Positions 26,892 through 35,646 of a stretch of DNA of 64,000 nucleotides are shown in pieces. Each line of letters opens with the position of its first letter. Positions within the stretch are counted from its first letter, which is position 1. This DNA comes from Salinibacterium sp. TMP30. Its GTDB lineage: Bacteria; Actinomycetota; Actinomycetes; Actinomycetales; Microbacteriaceae. The notes under the pieces are model-generated. The model made no database searches, was not told the origin of the DNA, and saw only the letters and a program-made list of their open reading frames with translations. The DNA is taken from assembly GCF_038397785.1 (NCBI RefSeq), contig NZ_CP151642.1, positions 806,001 through 870,000 on the forward strand, written 5' to 3'. The position numbers were made by a program, and so were the translations under genes.

Positions 26892-27998
26892 ATGAAGAAT
26901 CTGTTGGCTGATCGCCCCCTCACATTCATGGTTAAGAAGAACCAGGAGCCCCGCTCGGTCGAAGAGCGTGACGCAGTTCTCGCAAACCCCGGCTTCGGGG
27001 TGAACTTCACCGACCACATGGTCGACATTTGTTGGTCAGAGACTGGCGGATGGCACCGCCCCCGCGTTCAGCCCTACGGACCGATCAGCCTTGATCCGGC
27101 CGCAGCAGTGCTGCACTATGGCCAAGAAATCTTTGAGGGCTTGAAGGCGTTCCGTCACGAGGATGGATCGATTTGGTCGTTCCGGCCCGAAGCGAATGCT
27201 GCGCGATTGCAGCGTTCCGCCCGCCGCATGGCGCTGCCCGAGCTGCCCATTGACGCTTTCATCGATTCGCTCAAGCAGCTCGTTGCCGTTGATGGTGACT
27301 GGGTGCCCAATGCTCCCGAGACCAGCCTCTACTTGCGGCCATTCATGTTTGCCAAGGAAGCTTTCTTGGGGGTTCGCGCGGCGAAGAAGGTCAACTATTA
27401 CGTGATCGCTAGCCCCGCTGGTGCCTACTTCACCGGCGGTGTTGCTCCCGTATCGATCTGGATCTCCACGAACTACACGCGTGCTGGCAAGGGCGGTACA
27501 GGAGCCGCAAAGACCGGTGGCAACTACGCGTCGTCGCTGATTGCTCAGCAGGAGGCGGCAGCTCACGGCTGCGCCCAGGTGTTGTTCTTGGATGCCGAAG
27601 AGGGCAACTACATCGAAGAGCTCGGTGGCATGAACGTGGTTCTCGTGAAGAAAGACGGAACCCTCGTTACCCCGCACTCTGAGTCGATCCTCGAGGGCAT
27701 CACGCGCGACTCTGTTCTGCAGCTTGCGGAAGACCGCGGCCACAAGATCGAGCGCCGCCGCGTGACTCTCGACGAGTGGCGCGAGGGCGTCGAATCGGGC
27801 GAGATCACTGAGATGTTCGCGTGCGGCACCGCAGCAGTCATCACACCCATCGCCATGCTCAAGGGTGAGGGTGTGGAATTCGGCTCTGCGGATGCTCCAG
27901 CCGGCGAATTGACGATGTCGCTGCGCGAAGAGCTCACCGACATCCAATATGGCCGTCGCGAAGACAAGCACAGCTGGATGATGAGGCTCAACGCATGA
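26892..27998 (+). CDS. ilvE: branched-chain amino acid aminotransferase
   Basis: 368 residues, a fold-type IV PLP enzyme that makes the last step of valine, leucine and isoleucine synthesis. The PLP lysine is in AAKTGGNYASSLIAQQEA, and EELGGMNVVLVKKDG and ITRDSVLQLAEDRG are family blocks of the longer (BCAT type II) group. The ATG 26892 follows a short gap after leuB with AAGGACAT upstream. The 3' end overlaps the next gene by 4 bases (ATGA). Confidence 0.96.
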   Translation: MKNLLADRPLTFMVKKNQEPRSVEERDAVLANPGFGVNFTDHMVDICWSETGGWHRPRVQPYGPISLDPAAAVLHYGQEIFEGLKAFRHEDGSIWSFRPEANAARLQRSARRMALPELPIDAFIDSLKQLVAVDGDWVPNAPETSLYLRPFMFAKEAFLGVRAAKKVNYYVIASPAGAYFTGGVAPVSIWISTNYTRAGKGGTGAAKTGGNYASSLIAQQEAAAHGCAQVLFLDAEEGNYIEELGGMNVVLVKKDGTLVTPHSESILEGITRDSVLQLAEDRGHKIERRRVTLDEWREGVESGEITEMFACGTAAVITPIAMLKGEGVEFGSADAPAGELTMSLREELTDIQYGRREDKHSWMMRLNA

Positions 27999-28765
27999 AG
28001 GTAGCTCGTTTCAGTTCTGGCACGGGAGCCCGCTATGGCATCATCGACGGCGACGAAATTGTTGTTCTCACCGGTGACCCCATGTTCAACGGTTTCGAAA
28101 CCACCGATGAGCGTCTGCCGCTGTCAGAAATCAAGATTGTGGCGCCCGTGATTCCGCGCTCCAAGGTCGTGGCGATTGGCCGCAACTATGCCGAGCACGC
28201 GAAAGAGCTCGGCAATGAGACTCCTTCTGAGCCGATGATGTTCCTCAAACCCAACACCTCGGTAGTGGGCCCCGGGGATGCCATCATGCTGCCGCCGCAG
28301 AGCGAGCTTGTGAGTTTTGAGGGCGAACTGGCCGTTGTGATCGGCAGCATCGCCAAGAATGTGGCCGAGGCCGATGCTGACAGTGTGATCTTTGGGTACA
28401 CCATCGCCAACGATGTGACGGCACGCGACCTGCAGAAGAAAGACGGCCAATGGTCTCGCGCGAAAGGCTTCGATACGTTCTGCCCACTCGGGCCCGTGAT
28501 TGAGACCGAGTTCGAGGTGGCGTCGCAGAGCATCCGCACGACCGTGAATGGTGACCTGAAGCAAGACGGAACCGTCGACCAGATGGTGCACTCCGTGGCA
28601 TCCCTGGTGGCGTATGCGTCGAGCGTGTTCACGCTGCTGCCGGGCGATCTGATTCTCACGGGAACCCCCGCGGGGGTCGGGCCGATTGTGCACGGCGATA
28701 CTGTCGAGATCACGATTGAGGGAATCGGCACGCTGAGTAACCCGGTGCGCACGGCATCGAGGTAG
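27995..28765 (+). CDS. fumarylacetoacetate hydrolase family protein
   Basis: 256 residues with the FAH fold: [33 protein letters not shown], the metal-binding Glu pair in [12 protein letters not shown], the Asp in [12 protein letters not shown] and the C-terminal [14 protein letters not shown]. The family covers acylpyruvate hydrolases, oxaloacetate decarboxylases and 2-hydroxyhepta-2,4-diene isomerases, so the substrate is open. It is coupled to ilvE by an ATGA overlap, a conserved order in actinobacteria, which suggests a keto-acid housekeeping role such as oxaloacetate or acylpyruvate removal. Confidence 0.9.
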   Translation: MKVARFSSGTGARYGIIDGDEIVVLTGDPMFNGFETTDERLPLSEIKIVAPVIPRSKVVAIGRNYAEHAKELGNETPSEPMMFLKPNTSVVGPGDAIMLPPQSELVSFEGELAVVIGSIAKNVAEADADSVIFGYTIANDVTARDLQKKDGQWSRAKGFDTFCPLGPVIETEFEVASQSIRTTVNGDLKQDGTVDQMVHSVASLVAYASSVFTLLPGDLILTGTPAGVGPIVHGDTVEITIEGIGTLSNPVRTASR

Positions 28766-28816
28766 CGGCGACCCAGCCCGCTTCGGGCACCCTCAGCCAT
28801 TCAGGCTCACCTCGCA

Positions 28817-28822
28817 TAGAAT
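28817..28822 (+). promoter_or_regulatory. -10 box TAGAAT that sets the gltX start
   Basis: TAGAAT is followed by 7 bases and the ATG at 28830. The ATG at 28821 overlaps the box itself and so is unlikely to be the start. Confidence 0.5.
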
Positions 28823-28829
28823 GGGCTCA

Positions 28830-30320
28830 ATGTCTGCGCCATTTTCTACTGCTATCGCTTCCGACGTTCGCGTTCGGTTTTGTCCGTCACCTACGGGTAC
28901 GCCCCACGTTGGCTTGATCCGCACGGCCCTGTTCAACTGGGCCTACGCGCGCCACACGGGGGGCACAATGGTGTTCCGTATTGAAGATACGGATGCCGCT
29001 CGCGACAGCGAAGAGAGCTACTTGCAGCTTCTCGACGCGATGCGCTGGTTGGGTCTTGACTGGGATGAGGGCGTCGAGACGGGTGGCCCGAATGAGCCGT
29101 ACCGTCAGTCGCAGCGCAGCGATATTTACCGTGAGGTCATTGAGAAGCTGAAGGCTTCCGGTCACCTCTATGAGTCGTTTGCGACGGGCGAAGAGATCGA
29201 GGCCCGCAATGTGGCGAACGGCCGGGACCCCAAGCAGGGGTATGACAACTTTGAACGCGACCTCACGGCAGATGAGATTGCTGCCTTCACAGCGGAGGGC
29301 CGCCAGCCGGCACTGCGTTTGCGGGTGCCCGACACCGATCTGAGTTTTGACGACCTGGTGCGTGGCGAGATCACGTTCCCGGCGGGCTCGTTCTCTGACT
29401 TTGTTGTGGTGCGCCCGAATGGCGCCCCGCTGTATACGTTTGTGAACCCGGTGGATGATGCGCTGATGGGTATCACGCATGTGCTGCGTGGTGAAGACCT
29501 GCTCTCGAGCACCCCACGACAGATCGCCCTCTACACGGCGCTCATCGAGGTCGGTATCACGGAGGCGATCCCGCGTTTCGGTCACTTGCCCTATGTGATG
29601 GGGGAGGGCAACAAGAAGCTGTCGAAGCGTGACCCCGAGTCGAATCTGTTCTTGCACCGCGACCGCGGGTTCATCCCTGAGGGTCTCATCAACTATCTGT
29701 CGTTGCTGGGCTGGTCGTTGGCTCCCGACCGCGACGTGTTCTCCGTCGAGGAGCTCATTGCCGCCTTCGACGTTGAGAATGTGAATCCGAACCCCGCCCG
29801 TTTTGATGTGAAGAAGGCGGAGTCGCTGAATGGTGATCACATCCGTCTGCTGTCGGCGGAGGAGTTTGCGGGCCGTTTGGTTCCGTATCTGGTTGCTGCT
29901 GGCGTGATTTCGGCGGAGCCGACGGAGGCTGAGCTGGCGACACTCGCTGCTGCTGCGCCTCTCGTGCAGGAGCGCATGCAACTTCTGGGCGATGCGCCGG
30001 GGCTATTGCAGTTCTTGTTCACTCCGGATGCGGATCTCGTTGTTGAGGCGGATGCGATGCCGAAGGCTGAAGGCCCTGAAGTTTTGGATGCCGCGATGGC
30101 GGTGTTGCCGGCGGTGGAGCCGTGGACTCATGAGGCAATCGAAGCGGCTCTCCGTGCCGAACTTATTGACGTGAAAGAGATGAAGCCGCGTGTGGCGTTT
30201 GGTCCGTTGCGCAGTGCGATCGCTGGGCGTCGCATCAGCCCCCCGCTGTTTGAGTCGATGGAGCTGTTGGGCAAAGAGTCGACCCTGACCCGCCTGGGAG
30301 CGCTGCGCGCACAGCTATGA
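28830..30320 (+). CDS. gltX: glutamyl-tRNA synthetase
   Basis: 496 residues, class I synthetase charging tRNA-Glu. The HIGH-type motif is [22 protein letters not shown] and the KMSKS-type motif is [12 protein letters not shown]. The anticodon-binding C-terminal domain is complete. The start at 28830 is chosen because a TAGAAT box ends 7 bases before it (leaderless); a Met three codons earlier overlaps that box. The stop overlaps the start of the next gene (ATGA). Two tRNA genes (Gln, Glu) lie within 10 kb. Confidence 0.97.
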   Translation: MSAPFSTAIASDVRVRFCPSPTGTPHVGLIRTALFNWAYARHTGGTMVFRIEDTDAARDSEESYLQLLDAMRWLGLDWDEGVETGGPNEPYRQSQRSDIYREVIEKLKASGHLYESFATGEEIEARNVANGRDPKQGYDNFERDLTADEIAAFTAEGRQPALRLRVPDTDLSFDDLVRGEITFPAGSFSDFVVVRPNGAPLYTFVNPVDDALMGITHVLRGEDLLSSTPRQIALYTALIEVGITEAIPRFGHLPYVMGEGNKKLSKRDPESNLFLHRDRGFIPEGLINYLSLLGWSLAPDRDVFSVEELIAAFDVENVNPNPARFDVKKAESLNGDHIRLLSAEEFAGRLVPYLVAAGVISAEPTEAELATLAAAAPLVQERMQLLGDAPGLLQFLFTPDADLVVEADAMPKAEGPEVLDAAMAVLPAVEPWTHEAIEAALRAELIDVKEMKPRVAFGPLRSAIAGRRISPPLFESMELLGKESTLTRLGALRAQL

Positions 30321-31216
30321 GCGAGCAGTTCGACTGGGAGGTTGTCATTGTCGGTGGCGGACCGGCCGGGTTGAGTGCTGCGCTGAATCTGGCGCGGGCT
30401 CGTCGTCGCGTCTTGGTGCTCGACAGCAATCGTCCCCGCAATTCGGCGACGTTCCATTCGCACGGCTTTCTGAGCCGTGACGGTATTTCGCCGTTGGAGT
30501 TGCGCAAGCTGGGCCGTGTGGAACTTGAGCGGTATCCGAACGTCGCGTTCGAGCGCACGATTGTTGAGAGCATTGAGCCGCTGGGCGGTGCGGGCTTCAC
30601 TGTTACCTATCGCGGGGAAGTCGCCACAACGCGCACGGTACTGATCGCGACGGGCCTGCGTGAGGTGCTGCCGGCTTTGCCGACGCTGCGTGCGTTCTAT
30701 GGCACGAGCATCCACTCCTGTATGGAGTGTGACGGCTACGAGTACGCGGATCGTCCGATTGCGTTGATCGGCGCCAGCGATGACCTGGCGGAGCGGGCGC
30801 TGTTGTTGTCGCAGTGGAGCCGGGATCTGATTGTGTTCACGCAGGGCGTGGGGCAGGTGAGCGAAGCTGATGTGGCGATGCTTACTGAGCGCGGCATCCG
30901 GGTGGATCGTCGTGTGGTGGCAGATGTTGCGGGCGACCGCGATGGGCTGACCGGTGTTGTGCTCGCCGACGGTGAGACGATCCCGCGTGAGGCCGCGTTT
31001 GTGCGCCCCGGCTATGAGACGGCGCTCGACTATGCGGTGGGCTTGCAGCTCACCCTCGACTCGGAGGGTTTGATCGTCGTTGACGCTGCCGGCCGCACTA
31101 GTGCGGCCGGTGCCTATGCGATCGGTGAGGCTACCCCTCCCGGCCCCCAGCAGCTCATCGTCGCGGCGGGTGACGGGGCTGAGGTTGCCGCCACCATCAA
31201 CCGCAATCTGCTCTAA
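30317..31216 (+). CDS. thioredoxin-reductase-like FAD/NAD(P) oxidoreductase
   Basis: 299 residues, close in length to bacterial thioredoxin reductase. [21 protein letters not shown] binds FAD, and [12 protein letters not shown] contains a CxxC (Cys-Met-Glu-Cys-Asp-Gly) at the place of the redox disulfide. The NADPH motif is altered: [16 protein letters not shown] replaces the usual GGGxSAxEEA. [26 protein letters not shown] closes the FAD site. It may reduce another small redox partner. It is coupled to gltX by a 4-base overlap, an arrangement without an obvious functional reason. Confidence 0.85.
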   Translation: MSEQFDWEVVIVGGGPAGLSAALNLARARRRVLVLDSNRPRNSATFHSHGFLSRDGISPLELRKLGRVELERYPNVAFERTIVESIEPLGGAGFTVTYRGEVATTRTVLIATGLREVLPALPTLRAFYGTSIHSCMECDGYEYADRPIALIGASDDLAERALLLSQWSRDLIVFTQGVGQVSEADVAMLTERGIRVDRRVVADVAGDRDGLTGVVLADGETIPREAAFVRPGYETALDYAVGLQLTLDSEGLIVVDAAGRTSAAGAYAIGEATPPGPQQLIVAAGDGAEVAATINRNLL

Positions 31217-31320
31217 ACAGGAGGGTTTGTGGCGCGTTTGTGAAGCTGGCGGTGGGGTGAACCACAGCCCGCTCAGGATGCGCTAAAGTAGTAAATCGGT
31301 TCGGTTCCGGTCGAATCCTG

Positions 31321-31392
31321 TGGGGTATGGTGTAATTGGCAACACGGAAGATTCTGATTCTTTTGTTCTTGGTTCGAGTCCAGGTACCCCAG
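31321..31392 (+). tRNA. tRNA-Gln (CTG)
   Basis: 72 bases: acceptor TGGGGTA/TACCCCA, D arm GTGT/ACAC, anticodon stem GAAGA/TCTTT with loop TTCTGAT (anticodon CTG at 31354-31356), T arm CTTGG/CCAGG with TTCGAGT, discriminator G. The U1-A72 acceptor pair and G73 are usual for bacterial tRNA-Gln. Since gltX is of the bacterial type, Gln-tRNA may be made through GatCAB. Confidence 0.95.
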
Positions 31393-31403
31393 CAAAACTT
31401 CTA

Positions 31404-31445
31404 GGGAGCAACTCCCACCGCCCGACTCCGCCGGGTTTCTTGTTT
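31404..31445 (+). terminator. hairpins and T-rich tail after tRNA-Gln
   Basis: GGGAG (31404-31408) pairs with CTCCC (31412-31416) around CAA. A second short stem CCCG (31421-31424) / CGGG (31432-31435) is followed by TTTCTTGTTT. Confidence 0.5.
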
Positions 31446-31861
31446 GCCTTTGGATCCAATCCATTGCCCGTGCTTTGGACTTTCCCCTGATGCTAGAGAG
31501 CGCAGTTGCAATTGGCGTTTGCGTGCAGTCGCCTAGGGGATAGCACGGAAAAGCAAACTCGGACCAACCGGCGCAGTTCGAATGTGGCGGAACGCTGGTA
31601 ACCGTGTGGGTTTGAGATGCCGTATTTATCGCCACTACGGAAGAGGCTGAAGCAATCGCCGCCGGCGACCGTTAACGGTGTGGAGAAATTATGTTCGCTA
31701 CTTTTCGTGGCTGTCCGAATGAAGAAACAAAAGTGCTTTGGCCGCTGTGTAGCGCTGTGACCCTCGACGAAACGTCCGCAGGGATCTGCCCGCTATAGCT
31801 TCGACGGTCGCCGGAGCTCAGCCGCCGGAATTCTCCTGTTTCCGTTCGTTGTGTTGCGCGC
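31446..31861. other. 416-base region without a supported gene
   Basis: Neither strand has a frame with a ribosome site and believable composition. The codon pattern differs from the flanking genes, and the minus-strand frame at 31672-31953 is Ser/Arg-rich without any recognisable motif and overlaps the nuclease gene. It follows tRNA-Gln, a usual landing site for integrated DNA, but I find no copy of the tRNA 3' end nearby. Confidence 0.4.
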
Positions 31862-33259
31862 TTACTCGCAAGCCACCCCGTCACCGTCGCGGTCGAGACG
31901 CGGTGTTTCGTAGCCCGGCTGGCCTGCGTAGAGCGGAGCCGCACCGGCGGCACGCACCGCAGTGCAGTTTTTGTAATACGCGTAGGCCGGTGCTGCGGGG
32001 GCGGGCGCAGGTGCGGGTGCCGGTGCGGGTACTGGTGTTGGTGCTGCGACGACGGGCGGCGGTGCGGGCGCCGGTGTGAACGCCGAGGTTACCGCTCGCT
32101 GGTTAGGGCAAGTATCGAGCACACGTACCATCGCGTCGTATTCAGCTGTAGTCACCCACAGCCCGTATGTGGCTTTGACAGAAATCTGAGAAGCAACGTA
32201 TTCACAGCGGAAGCTCTTGTTAGATGGTAGCCAAGTCGCAGTGTCTCCTGAGCCTTTCTGGGCGTTCGACTTTCCATCGACCGCGAGAAGATTGATTGGG
32301 TCGTTGGCAAGAGAAATCCTTTGCTCTTGAGTCAATTGCTGTGCACCAGTTTGCCACGCATTGGAGAGCGACACGACGTGATCGATTTGCACTAGGGCTG
32401 ACGTAGTGTTTCCCCTAATAAAATCTATCTGCGCGTTAGTGAATGGTGAGATGAGCTGCCCGGTTAGCACCTTGCACATTCCGTTCTTGGTAGTCTGAGT
32501 CAGATCACGGTTCAGGATGTCGTTGCGCGTATCGCAGCCGTTGCGGTCCACATCCATCCAAGCAGCTCCGAATTTGGTTGTTCGGACGTAGCCGGTCTTC
32601 GGGGCTTTTCCCTTCACAGGGATTTTGGTCAAGAGTGCAAGTGCTGTCGTGTCAGTAATCGAAGTATCGGAAATGCTCACTGACGCTTCAGCGGATGGAA
32701 CAGTAACAGTCTCAGGATCGGCAGGCGCATCCACGGTGAATCGTGCGCTCGCAGCGGCAGTTGCTGTTGGAGTCGCAGTGGGCGAAGGAGACGGTGCGGC
32801 TTTCTCGGATATCTCCACACCGTCGGCGACTGGTTGCGCCGCGATGTTGCTGCCACCGACCGCACCACCGACAAACGTCGCGAACAGGCTCGCTGCAATA
32901 ACGATTCCGCCGACCTTTCGTGACGGCACTGAGGCCCACGAGCGTCGGCCGCTGACAAGCACATAAAGTCCAGTGAATACGCCGAAGAGCGCTATGAGAA
33001 TAAGCATTGAAGCAATGCCCTGGCTTACGAGCGCAACTAACGCGAATAGCGCGACACTCGCCCCTACGACCCAGGTGCTGATCGTTGGCTTAAACCATTC
33101 AGGCGAGTGACTCACTGCTGGCGTGTTTTTCGAGGCGAATTTATCACTCCACTCAAGCCCATCCCACCATCGGTTCTTCCCTGAGCCATCGTCGTACCAG
33201 CCGGCGGGTGCCAGAGGTGCATTGGGATTTCTCTTGTTTTTAGATCGTGGCCAAGCCAT
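31862..33259 (-). CDS. membrane-tethered HNH nuclease: DUF2510, TM helices, DUF1524, excalibur
   Basis: 465 residues in four parts. Residues about 18-45 are a DUF2510 domain (PAGWYDDGSGKNRWWDGLEWSD). About 60-135 contain three membrane helices. After a Ser/Pro/Thr-rich stretch comes an HNH/DUF1524 nuclease domain at about 205-370, with WMDVDRNGCDTRNDILNRDL, the HNH core VQIDHVVSLSNAW, NDPINLLAVDGKSNAQKGSGD and the Cys pair in FRCEY...DTCPN. A PAPAPA hinge leads to a C-terminal excalibur domain (YKNCTAVRAAG...DRDGDGVACE), a calcium-binding module. The nuclease and calcium domains should face outside. Secreted DUF1524-HNH proteins are usual in actinobacteria; the DUF2510 and membrane anchor are an uncommon addition. 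GGAGG lies 6 bases before the ATG. Confidence 0.88.
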   Translation of the reverse strand: MAWPRSKNKRNPNAPLAPAGWYDDGSGKNRWWDGLEWSDKFASKNTPAVSHSPEWFKPTISTWVVGASVALFALVALVSQGIASMLILIALFGVFTGLYVLVSGRRSWASVPSRKVGGIVIAASLFATFVGGAVGGSNIAAQPVADGVEISEKAAPSPSPTATPTATAAASARFTVDAPADPETVTVPSAEASVSISDTSITDTTALALLTKIPVKGKAPKTGYVRTTKFGAAWMDVDRNGCDTRNDILNRDLTQTTKNGMCKVLTGQLISPFTNAQIDFIRGNTTSALVQIDHVVSLSNAWQTGAQQLTQEQRISLANDPINLLAVDGKSNAQKGSGDTATWLPSNKSFRCEYVASQISVKATYGLWVTTAEYDAMVRVLDTCPNQRAVTSAFTPAPAPPPVVAAPTPVPAPAPAPAPAPAAPAYAYYKNCTAVRAAGAAPLYAGQPGYETPRLDRDGDGVACE

Positions 33260-33464
33260 GTGTGCCTCCGGTATCGGTCCAACCTTCCCAGAAGCGCTGG
33301 ATGCCCGTCAGCCCCACAACGGGGCTTCACGATTAGATTGACGACACTGTCTCAGCGCCATGAACTAGATCTGTTATCTAACGCCGCAAGACCTCAAGAA
33401 GGCTGGAATCGGTGGCGGTGAACTCTCAAAATCGTTGAGGGCCTCAAGCAGAGAACATCAGCAC

Positions 33465-35120
33465 TCAACCTTTGAGCCGGATGACCGCGACCTTGCCTTT
33501 CACTCCCGCCACAACCAGCACGTTGCCGGCCTCAATACCCTCGAGGGCAGCAACGATTTCCGCGACTTCCGGCTCCCGCTGAACGGCATCCGCTCGCATG
33601 AGCACGGTCACCCGCGCGCCGGTTGAGGCGCGTACGGCATCGACGAGTTCGGCGCTGTCGTTGGAGGTTACGAGCATCACCTGGTCGATGCGGCGAACCC
33701 GTTCCTCACGGACGTCTGAGACGCGATCCCGATTCCAGATCGCGAAATGGTACGTCGCGACGAGCACCGTCGCCGTGAGGAGCCCGAGTGCCTGGCGGGA
33801 ACGTTCGATGAAGCTCTCACCGCTGCCCCCATCAAGCAAGAAGGAGAATAGTTGGAACCCGATCACCAGCAACGTGATGAGTGCCACCAGAGCACTCACA
33901 CCGAAAATGATCACGAGGTAGATACGCCGCCCCGGAGTCGCTACGCGTTCGGGGGTTGACGCCTCCAGTGGACGCCACGTCATCCACCACAACACACCGC
34001 CGACGAGCAGCGCGCTCAGCCCACCAAGCAGCAGGCTGCGGATGTTGCCCTCGAGGATTGAATTGCTCGACGTTGCCAGCAGCGCATTCAGCGTCACGCC
34101 GACACCGGAAGCCGCATACGCCAACGCAACACCCGCGCTGGCCAACCTAGTCGCTGCTCGAACCCCAGCGGATTGCGCAGTGACAACACGGGCGTGATAC
34201 ACAAGCACCAGTGCACCGACGACCGCACTGGCAATCGCCATCCCTAGCGGATCAAGCGTGACAGCGATCGGTTGGTCGAGCCCCGTCACTAACTCGAGAA
34301 CTACAGAGAGAGTTAGCGTGAAACCCAACGCGAGCACGGCATACGAGGCAACCCCCGCAATGAAGACGAGGAGCACGTTAGTAAACCCGAACGACTGCGT
34401 TCGCACCCCCACCCGGAACCAATGCCACCACCACAGCAGCACGCCGCCAGCGGCCCACACGAGTGGCTGCAACACAAGCTGCCACACAGGATCGCCGACC
34501 ACGACACTGCCCAAGATGCTGTCGACAGCAGAGTCGATGAGTCGCCCCAGAGCAAAAGCCAGACCGCCGGCAAGATAAATCAGCCCGATGAGGGACGCGA
34601 TCGCAGGCGCGGCACCGGGCAACCTTGTTGGTCCCTTGCGGGGATGCCGCCACATCCAGTAATGCCACAGCCACACCAGCCCCCACACGATACCCACGGA
34701 GAGACCGTACGGATCCCAACCGGAGGTAATGGCATTAGCAGTCCACGAAAATAGCGCAATCGTGGAGGTAAGCAGAGCTGAAGTGGACAAAATCACCAGG
34801 TACACCGGCCAGACGACGGATGCCCGATCTCGCGCGCTCGCTGAGTCACGCCACGTCAACCACCACAACAGTGCAGCAAGCGGACCAGCGATGAGGGCGG
34901 AGGCCAACGACGTTGCCAGACCGAAGTTATCAAAACTCACCTCGACGAGGTTCACTGTGAGCAGTCGTTCTAGGAGACCGCTCAGTCCGCTCGCCGCGAT
35001 GATCACCGTAGTGGCGAGCAACAGATACGTGATCACTCGCCGCACTGTTTGCACACCGCCAACCGCAGGTGTCGTGCTGGGAGGAGGTGTGGCGCTGGGG
35101 CGCGATGTCGTTGAGGTCAT
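33465..35120 (-). CDS. large DUF5671-repeat membrane protein
   Basis: 551 residues with about 18 membrane helices arranged as six similar units of about 70-80 residues. Each unit starts with a basic residue and two helices and several close with a Trp-rich end: ALLWWLTWRDS, LWLWHYWMWRHP, VLLWWWHWFRVG, LVLVYHARVV, VLWWMTWRPL and ATYHFAIWNRDR. This is the DUF5671 pattern. A soluble C-terminus of about 85 residues (REERVRRIDQVMLVTSNDSAELVDAVRASTG to the end) looks like a small alpha/beta domain. No function is known. The ATG at 35120 overlaps the stop of the upstream gene (ATGA), so the two proteins are made together. Confidence 0.8.
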   Translation of the reverse strand: MTSTTSRPSATPPPSTTPAVGGVQTVRRVITYLLLATTVIIAASGLSGLLERLLTVNLVEVSFDNFGLATSLASALIAGPLAALLWWLTWRDSASARDRASVVWPVYLVILSTSALLTSTIALFSWTANAITSGWDPYGLSVGIVWGLVWLWHYWMWRHPRKGPTRLPGAAPAIASLIGLIYLAGGLAFALGRLIDSAVDSILGSVVVGDPVWQLVLQPLVWAAGGVLLWWWHWFRVGVRTQSFGFTNVLLVFIAGVASYAVLALGFTLTLSVVLELVTGLDQPIAVTLDPLGMAIASAVVGALVLVYHARVVTAQSAGVRAATRLASAGVALAYAASGVGVTLNALLATSSNSILEGNIRSLLLGGLSALLVGGVLWWMTWRPLEASTPERVATPGRRIYLVIIFGVSALVALITLLVIGFQLFSFLLDGGSGESFIERSRQALGLLTATVLVATYHFAIWNRDRVSDVREERVRRIDQVMLVTSNDSAELVDAVRASTGARVTVLMRADAVQREPEVAEIVAALEGIEAGNVLVVAGVKGKVAVIRLKG

Positions 35121-35593
35121 TCGCCCAACCCTTGGTCGTAGCACAGCGTCAGTTCGTAAGGACTAGTTTGGACCTTCCAGAGCCGGTCCTCTTGAACCAG
35201 AGAGAACGCCCCGTCGTAGCTGTAATTTGAGCCACCGAATGTTCCGCCGCCATACTCCATCGTCACCCGCACCACCGCGGTGTCGCCGTTGACCGTCGAC
35301 GAAGTGACGGTCATCCGCAGGCCTTCAATTGCGTTCGGCTCAGCCCGTTCACAATTCTCGCGAACATCAGAAGCGAGAAAATCCTGGGCCGTGTTGTAAT
35401 CGCTCGCGACCATCGCCCGCGAATAGGACTGCACGACACCTTCCGGTGTTGTGGGGTCTACATCCGCTGGCCCTCCGCGAGTGAACACCACCACGAGGGC
35501 GATCACCACAATGGCGGCAATGATGGAAAGGATCGCGATAAGTGTGCGATCTGGTCGAGCTGCGTGAGACTCCATGAGGACATCATCACTCAT
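35117..35593 (-). CDS. single-pass membrane protein with DUF4878-like extracellular domain
   Basis: 158 residues. After about 18 polar residues there is one membrane helix (LIAILSIIAAIVVIALVVVFT), then an outside domain of about 110 residues beginning TTPEGVVQSYSRAMVASDYNTAQDFLASDVRENCE, which resembles the NTF2-like DUF4878 type, with two cysteines (ENCER and LTLCYD) that could pair. The start at 35593 (MSDDV) is preferred over a TTG at 35605; neither has a good ribosome site. It is the first gene of a two-gene operon with the DUF5671 protein, so they probably form a complex. The family call is tentative. Confidence 0.7.
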   Translation of the reverse strand: MSDDVLMESHAARPDRTLIAILSIIAAIVVIALVVVFTRGGPADVDPTTPEGVVQSYSRAMVASDYNTAQDFLASDVRENCERAEPNAIEGLRMTVTSSTVNGDTAVVRVTMEYGGGTFGGSNYSYDGAFSLVQEDRLWKVQTSPYELTLCYDQGLGE

Positions 35594-35646
35594 TGAAGGC
35601 ACCAAGGGCTAGTGGCGGCAATCTGTGAGATCGCAGCCACCGAGAT

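Noticed and set aside
31672-31953. Minus-strand frame of 93 residues
   Set aside because: It overlaps the nuclease gene, is Ser/Arg-rich without motifs and has no ribosome site.
31393-33464. Integrated element at tRNA-Gln
   Set aside because: No integrase gene and no repeat of the tRNA 3' end can be found by eye around the nuclease gene.
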